A stretch of DNA of 64,000 nucleotides from Synergistaceae bacterium. GTDB taxonomy: Bacteria; Synergistota; Synergistia; Synergistales; Synergistaceae. The notes below the pieces were generated by a model. That model did no database searches and was not told the DNA's origin. It saw only the letters and a program-made list of their open reading frames with translations. Positions 1 to 10,800 of this stretch are shown here, in pieces. Where the stretch lies: contig JAJFTP010000095.1 in the NCBI GenBank assembly GCA_021372895.1, forward strand, positions 1 to 64,000, written 5' to 3'. The position numbers and the translations under genes were made by a program. Within the stretch, counting starts at the first letter, position 1. Each line of letters starts with the position of its first letter.

Positions 1-39
1 AATTCCAACAGATTTCTTTTCCTTCATCGTCAGCGTCAT
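1..39 (-). CDS. 5' end of a leftward gene, product unknown (partial)
   Basis: Only the first 13 codons lie in the window. An ATG at 39-37 (reading leftward) begins Met-Thr-Leu-Thr-Met-Lys-Glu-Lys-Lys and stays open to the window edge. A purine-rich site (AGAGGG, complement of 46-51) sits six bases upstream, the right distance for a ribosome binding site; a second in-frame possibility is the Met at codon 5. The product cannot be identified from so few residues. The gene would diverge from the DUF3089 gene. Confidence 0.35.
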   Translation of the reverse strand, partial: MTLTMKEKKSVGI

Positions 40-169
40 CCATATCCCTCTTTTCGTGCTTCTGCTAGGGATATTTTCAAGTACATTTTTGTTTTGACGC
101 AACGATGTGTTTTTGAGTACTTTTTTAATGACGCAATGCGACCCGTTTACACAGAATTATATGAATGGT

Positions 170-184
170 ATACTTTTAAAGTAT
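170..184. promoter_or_regulatory. 7-1-7 inverted repeat upstream of the DUF3089 gene
   Basis: ATACTTT-T-AAAGTAT is a perfect inverted repeat in the leader between the two divergent genes, about 60 bases before the chosen start of the DUF3089 gene. It could be an operator for a dimeric regulator. It is too short and AT-rich to be a terminator. Function is inferred only from symmetry and position. Confidence 0.3.
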
Positions 185-241
185 CATATTATTAGAGTAT
201 TCTATATACTTGTAAAGCTGTTCAGAAAGGGGTTGTCTGTT

Positions 242-1258
242 TTGTCATCGCGTATTTACCGTTATACCGTACTGTCTCTCCTATCTTTGCTTCTTTTATC
301 ATGGGATCCAATTTTATGCAGCGCATCTTCAGGTCCTGCTGATCCTTTCAGTTTTTCTTCTGCTCCCGCTGCCCCTGTATATTCTGATATATCTTCATGG
401 GCTGTAACTCCTAAAGATACTGCCAGATATCCGGTAGATGTACTGTTTTTTTATCCTACAACTTACTTTGATGATAAGAACTGGAATCAGTCAATAAAAG
501 AGGCGGCAATAGACAAAAAAATCCCACAATGGATCAAAAGTCAGGCAGGGATTTTCAATGGTTCCGCTAATCTTTATGTGCCATATTATAGACAGGCTAC
601 GATATATGTTTTAAATGCGCCGCTCAACAGCAATAACCATCATGCAATGGATATTGCATATGATGATGTTGAACATGCATTTGACTACTATATGAAAAAT
701 TGGAATAAAGGGCGACCTTTCATATTATCCGGTCATAGTCAGGGTTCAAACCTTTTATTTATGTTGCTTAAACGTCGTTTTAATGATAAAACACTGCAGA
801 AACAGCTTGTAGCTGCGTATGTTATCGGCTGGCCTGTTACGCAAGAAGATCTGGAAAAATATCCGCACCTTAAAATGAGTGAAACTCCTGATGAGACTGG
901 ATGCATAATCAGTTATAACACACAGGAAGCTGACTCGCCTGTTTCCATTGTCATAAAAGGTACGGTTGCAGTAAATCCATTGACAATGACATTAACAAAA
1001 GATTTTGTCCCTGCGGAAAAAAATCTTGGTGCTATGTTCTTCACAGAGGACAACGTACAATATATTCCATATTATACAGGAGCTCAGATAATAGACGGTG
1101 CACTTATTATCCCTCGGCCGTCAAACGCTGATTTATTACAGACGTCGCCACCAGGTTTTTATCACCAATATGATTACACATTTTTTTATTGCAATCTGGT
1201 TGAAAATGTAAATGCGCGTATAAAAGCCTATTTACGCAAGAATATGCCAGCAAAATAA
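242..1258 (+). CDS. DUF3089-family secreted alpha/beta-hydrolase-like protein
   Basis: A 338-residue protein of the DUF3089 family, which has an alpha/beta-hydrolase-like fold; the natural substrate is not known. I start it at TTG 242 because AGAAAGGGG lies just upstream (224-232) and because this start places a signal peptide at the N-terminus: a basic SSRIYR head, a leucine-rich core and a small-residue CSASS exit. An in-frame ATG at 107 would add 45 residues and bury the signal. Visible motifs are the strand VDVLFFYPTTYFDD near the mature N-terminus and the nucleophile elbow GHSQGS about 175 residues further on, whose Ser is the probable catalytic residue. The gene stands alone, is AT-rich, and is followed by the stress-protein gene after a 133-base gap that contains a promoter. 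Confidence 0.75.
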   Translation: MSSRIYRYTVLSLLSLLLLSWDPILCSASSGPADPFSFSSAPAAPVYSDISSWAVTPKDTARYPVDVLFFYPTTYFDDKNWNQSIKEAAIDKKIPQWIKSQAGIFNGSANLYVPYYRQATIYVLNAPLNSNNHHAMDIAYDDVEHAFDYYMKNWNKGRPFILSGHSQGSNLLFMLLKRRFNDKTLQKQLVAAYVIGWPVTQEDLEKYPHLKMSETPDETGCIISYNTQEADSPVSIVIKGTVAVNPLTMTLTKDFVPAEKNLGAMFFTEDNVQYIPYYTGAQIIDGALIIPRPSNADLLQTSPPGFYHQYDYTFFYCNLVENVNARIKAYLRKNMPAK

Positions 1259-1303
1259 GATGAAAATGTCACTTTGCTATTTGGTTGATGTACATGCTAA
1301 CCG

Positions 1304-1332
1304 TTGTTTTTATAGGACAATTATGGTATAAA
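1304..1332 (+). promoter_or_regulatory. sigma70-type promoter of the universal stress protein gene
   Basis: TTGTTT (1304-1309) and TATAAA (1327-1332) are separated by exactly 17 bases, and a TG one base before the -10 box makes it an extended -10. The start codon follows 59 bases downstream. This is the best promoter match in the gap between the DUF3089 and stress-protein genes. Confidence 0.6.
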
Positions 1333-1391
1333 ACAAATCGATGTAGAGCAATATTAACTTTTCCAAATTTTATCAAGAAGGAGGAATCGTT

Positions 1392-2264
1392 ATGTTTAGA
1401 AGGGTGATCGTTGCATTGGATCTATCAAGGGATTCTCAGGCTCTTGTGAGCTGTTTTGGGGCTTTAAATGTTTATGGCATTGAGAAGTGTCTGCTGCTGC
1501 AGTTTTGGGATATGCTGGAAATTCTGGGGATCAATAATTTTTACAGCCCTACAGCGCTTATTGATTTTAAAAAAAACCTTCAAAACCAGAAAGAAATACT
1601 TGAAAAACAAGGATATGAGGTAGAGGCAAGGTTATTATCAGGATTTTCAACAAGTGAGATAAACAAAATTGCTGATGAAGAAAATTATTCAGCCGTTGTA
1701 GTCGGTACAGATAAGGACATTTTCAGTCCTATGGCCAATGAGTTGATCCATAATGTAGAAAAACCTATCCTGATTGTTAAATTGGATTTAGATGGAGAAG
1801 GACCAGGAATATCCTGCACAAAAGCAGCAGGTGGCAAAATAACAAATCATGTTTTATTCCCAACTGATTTCTCTAAAAATGCAGAACAGGCGTTTGACTG
1901 CTTAGTAGAAATGGCAGCGGCTGATAAAATAAAGAAAATTACATTAGTTCATGTGCAGGATCAATATCGCATCAGTCCCTATCTTGATGATCGCATAGAG
2001 GAGTTTGATAAGATCGACACCGAACGCCTTGAAAACATGCAAAGGATCCTTAAGGAGAAGGGACATGCCGAGGTGGATATAGTTTTGAAATTTGGGTCCC
2101 CCTCGGTCAAGATCCTGCAATTAGTCAAAGAACGTAATGTACAGCTTGTTGTCATGGGCAGCCAGGGCCGTGGTTTCGTAAAAGAATTTTTCTTGGGAAG
2201 CGTAAGCCATAATATCGCACGTCAATCACTGTCGTCTGTTTTGCTGATTCCGGCAAAACGATAA
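1392..2264 (+). CDS. two-domain universal stress protein (UspA family)
   Basis: A 290-residue cytoplasmic protein made of two tandem Usp domains (about 1-130 and 150-290). Usp proteins bind ATP or act as dimeric stress factors; their exact role varies. The second domain carries the nucleotide-binding signature G-x2-G-x9-G-S near the C-terminus (GSQGRG...LGSVSHN). The first domain ends in VVVGTDKDIFSPMANEL at the same place and lacks that signature, so only the second half is likely to bind ATP. The start is ATG 1392 after AAGAAGGAGG. The gene appears monocistronic, with its own promoter upstream and a hairpin shared with the convergent glucan synthase gene downstream. Confidence 0.9.
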   Translation: MFRRVIVALDLSRDSQALVSCFGALNVYGIEKCLLLQFWDMLEILGINNFYSPTALIDFKKNLQNQKEILEKQGYEVEARLLSGFSTSEINKIADEENYSAVVVGTDKDIFSPMANELIHNVEKPILIVKLDLDGEGPGISCTKAAGGKITNHVLFPTDFSKNAEQAFDCLVEMAAADKIKKITLVHVQDQYRISPYLDDRIEEFDKIDTERLENMQRILKEKGHAEVDIVLKFGSPSVKILQLVKERNVQLVVMGSQGRGFVKEFFLGSVSHNIARQSLSSVLLIPAKR

Positions 2265-2320
2265 TGGGATCATTTTTCACTCTTGATGTGCACGGCAGCC
2301 CAATAATGAGAAATCAATAT

Positions 2321-2367
2321 GGAAGAGCCAGCCATCCGCCCATCCGCCAGCCTTTACTGGCTCTTCC
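2321..2367. terminator. bidirectional hairpin between convergent genes
   Basis: GGAAGAGCCAG (2321-2331) and CTGGCTCTTCC (2357-2367) form an 11-bp perfect stem with a 25-base loop. It lies between the 3' end of the stress-protein gene and the stop codon of the leftward GH94 gene (2369-2367), so it can serve both. There is no long T run, which lowers certainty about intrinsic termination. Confidence 0.5.
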
Positions 2368-4865
2368 TACGCGTTCAAATTCCCTGGCGTTTTCCGCTCT
2401 GCTATAACCAGATGATGTGCGCCGTCGTCTGCCATCTGTAGCATGTTGCCGGAAAGTCTGGCCCCGTCAACGGTTAACTCGGTTATACCTGTATTTTCAT
2501 CACTTTTATTTATAACCCTTATTTCGTACGTTGTATTTCCGTACCTGTACCAAACTGTATAATCCCCGAAGCTTGCCGGAGTTGAAGGAGCTATTATCAG
2601 TCCGGTATTTTCTTTTATGATTCCGAGAAAATTTTTGATCAGTCCCTGATACATCCATCCTGCCGACCCAGTATACCAACTCCAGCCGCCCCTGCCTGTA
2701 TCCGATCCGCCCACGGATGATATATCCGCCGTCATAACGTAAGGCTCCTTTTCATACCGGAGCGCATCCTTCCTGGCGGAAGTTATGTGAATGGGGTTCA
2801 GCATTGTGAAGAGTGTATGTGCTAGACTGTGATCGCCAATCATAGAAGCGGCGATAGCCAGCCATACTGACGCGTGAGAATATTGACCGCCGTTTTCCCT
2901 TACTCCAGGATAGTAATTTTTAATGTATCCTGGATTTTTGTTGGTTTTGTCGAAGGGAGGATAAAGGAGTAAAGAGAGTCCGTCTTTCTCATTGACCAAA
3001 TATTGTTTGGCAGAGTGGATAGCTTTTAACGCCCTATCTCTTTCTGCTCCGCCTGAAATAACGCTCCAAGACTGGCTGATGGAATCAATTTTACATTCGT
3101 CGTTTTCCCTTGAGCCTATTTTTTCGTAATCGTCATAAAAAGCCCTTATATACCATTCGCCATCCCATGCATGTTCCTCTATGTTGCATAAAAGTGTTTT
3201 TCTGCTGCTTTCCTGTTCTTTGGCAAAGTCATTGTCTTTTTCATGGCTGCAAAGGGGGATAAATTCCCCAAGCAGTCCATAAAGGAACCATCCCAGCCAG
3301 ATGCTCTCTCCCTTGCCCTCAATGCCGACTTGATCCATACCGTCGTTCCAATCGCCGCCTCCCATCAATGGCAGGCCATGTACTCCAAACCGTGTATAAA
3401 TTATGGTTTTCTTGCAATGTTCATAAACAGTACCATCCATATCCGATACTTCAGGAGTAAACATAGCCTCATGTTTATCCTTGTCCAACAGCGGACCCTT
3501 AATATAAGGGACCCTTTCCTTCAGTATGGAATAGTCGCCTGTGCATCTGACATAAATGGCAGTGACATAGGGAAGCCAGAGCAAGTCGTCGCTAATTCTC
3601 GTCCGTACCCCAACCCCGGTAGGAGGATGCCACCAGTGCTGGACATCACCTTCTTCAAACTGTCTGCTGCAGGCGAGCATAATCTGTTTTCTTGCTACCC
3701 CTGGATCGGTATATAGAAGGGCAAGCACATCCTGAAGCTGGTCTCTGAACCCATAAGCCCCCCCCGACTGATAGAAGGCAGACCTTGCATTGATCCTGCT
3801 GGAAACAGTCTGATATAGAAGCCAGCCGTTCAGAAGTATATCAATAGCTCTATCTTCGGTCTTCACCTTGATGGTGCCCAGAATGCCGTCCCAATAGGCC
3901 TTTATTTTTTCCAGTTCAATGTCGATCATGGAAGCATCTTTATACTTGTATCTTAATGTTTTTATTTTATTATAATCTGCACTCTGTCCCAGGCCAAAAA
4001 CGACAGTTTTGCTTTCACCAGGCTTTATTGCTATCGATACCTGTATAACTCCGCATGGATCGTATCCCACACCGGTATTGCATGATAATTTTTTCTTCAG
4101 TCCTTCTGGGTTTGTTATGGAGCCTTTTAAGCCCAGAAATTCCCTCCGGTTCCCCGTATAGCCCGTTATCATTTCGCTCGAGAATATAAAGCTTTTCTGT
4201 TCCCGGAAACGACCATTATATGTATTTTTTGCTGTAAGGTATTCGTTTTCATTGTTATAAGAGGACACTGTGTATGGTTCTGCATGTTCTTTATCCACGC
4301 CCATGACCCATTCCACATAATAAGTGACGCTCAAATACTTGTCCTGGTCGGAAAGGTTGACAAGCTTGAGGCTCCAAAGTTTTACAGGCTCGTCAAGTGG
4401 AGTTAATACCTTAAGCTCCTGCTTAATATTGTTTTCGTCATGAAAGAAAACCGAATATCCAAAACCATGCCTTACCCTGTAAGTTCCTCTGTCCATTCTT
4501 CCAAGGGACGTTGTAGTTATTACCTTTCCGGTTATCTCGTCCTTGATATATATTGCCTCTGAAGCCCTATCGCATACAGGATCATTGGACCACGGCGTTA
4601 TTTTATTCTCTCTGCTGTTAACTGCCCATGTCATTCCAGCGCCTGATTCAGTAACCAAAAAGCCAAAATCAGGGTTGGCTATTACGTTGACCCATGGTGC
4701 GGGAGGTCTGTTATAATCACTTAGAATGATTTCATATTCTCTGCCATTTTCAACGAAACCACCGAAGCCGTTGAAGAACTCACAGTTTTGGTTCTCTATA
4801 GGGGATATATTTTCTTCATTCAACGATTTCATCGCCTTTCCATATAACGTTGCATCTTTGCTCAA
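2367..4865 (-). CDS. GH94 phosphorylase half of a split cyclic beta-1,2-glucan synthase
   Basis: An 832-residue protein matching the C-terminal GH94 region of NdvB/Cgs. In the single-chain enzymes this domain phosphorolyses linear beta-1,2-glucan and so sets chain length before ring closure. The N-terminal beta-sandwich begins at FGGFVENGREYEI and APWVNVIANPDFGF; the (alpha/alpha)6 barrel includes QLQDVLALLYTDP and the GGGDWNDGMD segment, whose Asp is the expected general acid. It starts at TTG 4865 with AAGGAA upstream, overlapping the stop of the upstream gene as TTGA, which suggests translational coupling; ATG 4832 is an alternative. Its size plus the 2017 residues of the upstream protein equals one full NdvB chain (about 2,850 residues). 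No signal or membrane segment is seen, so it probably acts in the cytoplasm beside its membrane-bound partner. Confidence 0.85.
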   Translation of the reverse strand: MSKDATLYGKAMKSLNEENISPIENQNCEFFNGFGGFVENGREYEIILSDYNRPPAPWVNVIANPDFGFLVTESGAGMTWAVNSRENKITPWSNDPVCDRASEAIYIKDEITGKVITTTSLGRMDRGTYRVRHGFGYSVFFHDENNIKQELKVLTPLDEPVKLWSLKLVNLSDQDKYLSVTYYVEWVMGVDKEHAEPYTVSSYNNENEYLTAKNTYNGRFREQKSFIFSSEMITGYTGNRREFLGLKGSITNPEGLKKKLSCNTGVGYDPCGVIQVSIAIKPGESKTVVFGLGQSADYNKIKTLRYKYKDASMIDIELEKIKAYWDGILGTIKVKTEDRAIDILLNGWLLYQTVSSRINARSAFYQSGGAYGFRDQLQDVLALLYTDPGVARKQIMLACSRQFEEGDVQHWWHPPTGVGVRTRISDDLLWLPYVTAIYVRCTGDYSILKERVPYIKGPLLDKDKHEAMFTPEVSDMDGTVYEHCKKTIIYTRFGVHGLPLMGGGDWNDGMDQVGIEGKGESIWLGWFLYGLLGEFIPLCSHEKDNDFAKEQESSRKTLLCNIEEHAWDGEWYIRAFYDDYEKIGSRENDECKIDSISQSWSVISGGAERDRALKAIHSAKQYLVNEKDGLSLLLYPPFDKTNKNPGYIKNYYPGVRENGGQYSHASVWLAIAASMIGDHSLAHTLFTMLNPIHITSARKDALRYEKEPYVMTADISSVGGSDTGRGGWSWYTGSAGWMYQGLIKNFLGIIKENTGLIIAPSTPASFGDYTVWYRYGNTTYEIRVINKSDENTGITELTVDGARLSGNMLQMADDGAHHLVIAERKTPGNLNA

Positions 4866-7800
4866 AACGATTCCTTGACATTCCTGAAGTATATGCCTGT
4901 CTTATCTGTGAAAACAACTCTCGCAACGGTGAGGAGCAGATCCACCTCAGTCGGTGTCATCTGGTATGTATGTAGTATAAAGAGGCTGGGTTGCTCCCTC
5001 TTTTCATCATATATCTTAAGAGAAGATGTCATCTCATTCAGCATATCGTCAAGCTTCTGCATGTAACCGTATGGAGCTTCGCTGAGTATCACCAGATCTA
5101 TATTTACCTCATTTATTCTCAGATATTCATAAGCTTTGATTACATCCTTTATTATCCCGACATCCTCAGTAGAGTTGACCCTCAGTAACATTATAGGGTT
5201 ATCTCCGGATATGCCGAATTTCCATAAATCGCTTTGGTTCCCCCAGTTCCGTCGGATGTTCTCTGCCGGACCTCTGTAATAAATTGACGGATAAAATATC
5301 GGACTGATTAAATTCTGAAATGCGTTAAGCTCTGAACTTGAGATATTCAGATATTTAAGTTCAAGGGCACTTTGTAGCCTGAACTTTACATTTATATCCT
5401 CTAGCTGAGGGATATAGTTTAGTTCCTCGCCTATTCTTATTGCCTCTTCCTTTCCGGAACACACTCCTGTAATAAAATAAATACTGGCTGTGCTTTCTGC
5501 TTCCAAATCAATGTTTACCCTTAAGCTTATAATAGGATCATTTGAAAAACCTGCGTTATTCGACATGGGGCGGCTTTCTACGACTGTATCCGGGTTTCGG
5601 ACTGTATTATTTCTGCCGATGAATTTCAGTCTGTCGTTCTCATATTCGATACTTCTTGAAAGTTTCAGTTGTGATTTGACCATATGCATCAGGTATGGGG
5701 ATTTGCCGTCTTTCCCATCCCGTCTTTTAGACAGAAAAATATCATGCCCTTCTATAAACTGGCTTTCTATGAAAAGTTTGTTAAACGCAGGGTGAGCGAT
5801 TTCCGCCGAAAAACTATCCATAACTACCTCCATATAACTTGTCAGTTCTATGAGTTTTTTCTCGTTGCTGTGGTTAGTCAATGTAACTTTACGGACCTCT
5901 AGGTTATGATTCGGTGACAGATTCACAACCGTATGAGAGGATACATCATCATCTCTTCTGTTAAACTCTATCTGATGGGGCGAGAATATGACCTTATATT
6001 CGTCCGGTTCTGTCTTAGTAGGATTATACGTGCTGCTCCAAAGCCTACCGCTTTTTATGTCTTTTATAAATATATAACTGCCCGTACAGGCATAAATATC
6101 GGATCTCCATCTGTAAAGCATTAAGTCCCTGTAATAGCTAAAACCATCTCCGTCTGAAGTTATCATTATAGAATAGTTGTCGTTTGACAGTAAATGTGCT
6201 ATGGGCATTTCAGGTGCGACCTTGCTGACATGTCTTTTATGAGGGATTTCCTGAGGGATATCCATTTTCTTGAGTTGGATATTATACCCTTTCCTGGAAA
6301 TCAGGATAAAATATGAGGCAAGTTTTTCTTCGAGAAGCATTTCTGTGGCCTTTATAATGGGTTCGGCATGAAATCTTCTCTTCATTACTCCGTTATGAAT
6401 GAAATTATTTATAGATACCAGACTCATGCCCTGATGGTGGGCCATGAAAGATTTAACTATAGAGTATGGAGTTATGGCTACAGGGTCGGGACCGTTGAAA
6501 TCTATTGCTTCGTAGTATCCATAATAACCGGTACATCCGAGCTCTGCCAGCTTCCTGAGATTTGAGAAGCAATGCTTATCGGCGTAATCCAAGGCTATTA
6601 TCGTTGCATAGGGGGCAACTACCAATGTCGGGCTCAGGGAAGGCTGAAGGCGCAGCTCCGGCACGCCGAATGCCCTGTACTGATAATTGGAGTCCTGGTC
6701 AAAATGGTAGTGCTGTGATTCGGATATGCCCCAGCATGGGATCCCTATCCGCTTAGCATACTTTATCTGTTTTATAACTGCGGCTCTTGATGTCTCGGCA
6801 AAGACAGAACCTTTGTATTCCTTCATGACCAGATTCGGCATAAGGTATTCGAACATAGTTCCGCTCCATGATACAAAGCATGGTATCCCGTCAACGATAG
6901 TAAGAGGTCTTCCAAGTTTATACCAATGTTCTACCAGCACATCGTTTCTTGCCACGGTTAAAAAGCTGGTCAGTAAAAATTCGGAGGCAGCCAGATCATA
7001 GCAGCCTGAATCCAGTTTTTGTGATGACAAATTGTAGCCGATATGGAACAACTTGCGTTTTTCATTATATAGAAAACGAAAATCGACATTACTAAACATA
7101 ATGTCTATATTTTTGGTAATGGACTCTATTTTTTCCATAAGAGCCTTTGCATGTAAATTATCTTTTAAGACAAGCTCCCTCAATGTGGGCACAGAAGCAA
7201 AGCTGCCGCTTATTTCGAAATCTGAGATTTCATTTAAGATGGAGTCGATGCTGAAGTTTAGCTCTCCGATAAAGCGGGCTCCTTCTCTGTGGGCATGGTC
7301 CTGTGAATTAATATTTCCCTTTATCTTGGTAATTTCGTTTATAAATTCTTCTATTGTCTCGTAATTATTTTTTAGTTCAATATCATAACCGCATAAGCCT
7401 ATAATATCTCTGAGGCCAAAGACCAGATCAGGCGAGAGCAGCGGAGCATCAATAAGCTCAAGGAGCCCGTTTTTAAGAGTAATCATATACGCATAAAAGT
7501 TTCCGCTGTCTACAGTAGATATATATGGGGGATTCAACACATCAAGAGTTTTGATGTTGTACCAGTTGTAAAGATGTCCCCTCCATTTTGGCAGCCGCTC
7601 AATGGATTGGAATATCTTCCAGATATATTCCAATGTTTTGTTCAGGGTTTCAAATCCTAAATCCCTTGCTGAAAGGACTGATAAAAGTTGAAGCCCAATA
7701 TTGGTTGGCGAAGTTTTGTCAGTGACTTTCTCCGTGGGTTCACTCTGGTAATTGTCCGGGCAAAGCCAGTTGTTGCTCTCTGTTGAGAAATCCTTAAAGA

Positions 7801-10800
7801 ACTGCCACGTTCTGCGTGCTGTCTCCCTCAGCATCTTCTCATTCTCATCCGATATGATCTTTTGACTGTTGTCCTCCGGCAGGCTGATACCGTAAGCTAT
7901 CAGATACGATAGACCCCAGGCGGCGGATAATGTCCCGTAAAGGACCATTCCTGTCAGTGGTATCTCAACTGAGGATAACAATTTGATTATTATAGCGGAA
8001 GGTATCAGGGAACTGCACATATGAAGAAAATAGTTTGTTTTTGTACCCAGGGCGTATTTCTCTGTGGTTTCGGCGGTATTCCACATAAGAAGGTGTCTCC
8101 TGCTCTTAATAAGCCTGTACAATGTCCGTAATATTGCATCCGCAGCAATATAGGCCCTGTATGGCGCGAAGGCTATATCCAGGAGCGCCCTTTGTATAAT
8201 CTGCAAGATGTCTTTCAGCAGATCTTTATATACAATGACAAGTTTCGGTCTGCGGATCTTCTGCGAAATAATCCCATAAAGAATAAAAAAGAGACTGACA
8301 ATATCAGCGAAAAACACCAAAGGCAGCCAGAGGTAATAAATCTCCGGCATCAGTGCAAGATTTAGAATTATTATAAGGACTTTGCACAGCGGCACAAGAC
8401 TTAGCCTGAGATTGTCGAATATTTTCCATTTGGATAACCCGGCAAGTGTTTTTTTCTTAAACAGCCACGGCAATAGCTGCCAATCTCCCCTTATCCATCT
8501 ATGCTCCCTTAGTGCATAGGAGATGACGTTGCCGGGATAGTCTTCCATTATTTTTACAGCGCCGGAAAAAGCGGTTTTGACATAACAGCTTTCTAGCAGG
8601 TCATGGCTCAGTACGCTGTTCTCCGGTATGTTCTTGTTCATAATGGCATGAAAGGCTTTTATATCGTATATCCCTTTGCCGGCAAAAACGCCCTCGTCAA
8701 ATATGTCATGATAAATATCCGATATGACTGTTGAGTAGTGGTCTAATCCCTGTTTGCCGGCAAAGACTTTGTAAAAAAGGTTGTTTTTTTTGTATTGGAT
8801 ATTATTTGTTATAGAAGGTTGAATTATTGCATAGCCGTCTTTAACCCTTCTCTTCTCGTAATCTATAACCGGTTGGTTTAGGGGGTGATCTATTATACCG
8901 ACAAGCATTGATGCGTTATCCTTTAAAAGGACAGAATCGGAATCCAATGTGATCACATATTTGAAGGTATGAAGCAGGTTTTCATCACACAATATGATCG
9001 AATAGCTTGTATCCTTCTCCCCTGACAGAAGGGCGTTAAATTCCTCAAGCTTTCCCCGTTTACGTTCCCAACACATATAACATTTTTCAGATTCATTCCA
9101 TTTCCGGAATCTTACGAAAAGCGAAAAACGATTGTATTCTGATGGATAAAGAGTATTCAGCCTGTTGATCTCTTCAATTAAAACATTTTCAAGCTCTTTA
9201 TCTTCCGGCAACTCTTTTGCAGGAGAATCCTTAAAGTCGACCAGCAGGGCAAAGAAAAGATTTGACTGCCTATTGGTCAAATAATGTCTTTGCAGTTTAC
9301 TTACATACTCAAGCGCTTGTTTTTTGGATGAAATGATCACGGGCATTACCAGAAATGTCCGGGCCCTGTCGGGGATGCCTTTTAGATAATCAAGAGCAGG
9401 CAACTCCCTCACCTTGATAAGCCTGGCAAATATATTATTTGTTATATCAGTGGCTATCCCGATAACAATACACAATGCAGCGGCGAGGAAAAATAATTCA
9501 CCATATATCCCGCATGTTACTTTAGAACGCCGCAGAATGTATATTAAAATACAGTAAGCTATAAAAATTGTCACGTATAAAGAGATAAAATATAAGAGTC
9601 CTTTGAAATTATGCTTGGGCTGAAGATTCATGGGGCCCGGTTTATTTAAAATTTTTGCCACCAGGAGGGGATATCCATGACCGATAAGGTAAGAGCCGAC
9701 ATGATTAGCACATTTCAGATCATCTCTGCCTTTGACGGCAAGTTCCAGGCAAAACTCTGCTATTGTTTTTTCTTCCATTTTATGTTTCAGCGATAGTTTT
9801 TCTATTACAGCCCTGTAATTGCTGCGGCTCTTTTGATCCATAGCAGGATATACTTCTGCCGGGTCTTTAAGCAGGATGTGCTCAATGGTTGAAAGGTCCT
9901 CAAAAAAAATCACACCGTCTATTTCAGATGCTTCCCATAAACTGGCTAAAAAGATCCGGATGTTGGACTCAAGGTACGATTCCAGTTTGCCCTCATCCAG
10001 AAATATATCTGAAGGTTTTGAGTATTTTGTTTCATTGAAATAGCATTCTACATATCTTTGGATGGAGGAATCGTCAAAAGCCATATTTTTCAGCAGGTAT
10101 ATAACATAAGAATGGAATGAAATATTTTTGCTGTACTTTTCTTCCACCCCCTTAAGAAGGGGATCGATACTGATCGTGTTTCCTTGCTCCCTCAGGCTGT
10201 TCTTAACAAAAAGGTCAGCTTTAAATTTTGTCTCTGTGATATTTATAATATCCTCAGCCACAGATGTTATGCTTTCTAAGAGACAGAAGCTTATTATTTC
10301 GGGGAGGGCCCAAAGTTCCGTGTCTGTTAATGAGAGCTCTTTTTGGTATGCCTTTACCATAAGAGAGATTTTGTCCTCGTTCAAATAACCGCCTGACAGC
10401 TTTACGATTTTTCTGGCAAGAACATAAATTCTCGGATATCCTTTGAATTCCCCTTCCTGTAATATAGGAAGGATTTTATCGCTTGTCTCCGCGGCCTTGA
10501 TTTTCTTGAGCTCTCTGTACATAATCTGGAAGTTGTCAAATAGCCAGCGCGCGGCTGGTACCAGCGCAATAATTTCCGGGGATACCCCAGATAAGGTGTC
10601 ACGAATTTTGTTCAATTTTTTGTAGGCAATGTCATTTCTATCTCTTATTACAAAATTGTATTTCTTCCATTTGACGTTCCTGTGAGCATAGGACAGATTA
10701 AGCATCTGTTGCTCCAAATCACTTGATCCGAGTATCTTTTCGGTATCTGTTGTTTCTACAGGTAGAAGGGCTCTTCTCCTGGCATTAATAAACCGGTGGC

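Noticed and set aside
3243-3716. Plus-strand reading frame of 157 codons inside the GH94 gene
   Set aside because: It lies wholly opposite a strongly matching enzyme domain, has no ribosome site and no family signature.
4855-4875. Programmed -1 frameshift joining the two glucan synthase genes
   Set aside because: The reading frames would allow it, but there is no slippery heptamer and the second gene has its own ribosome site and start.
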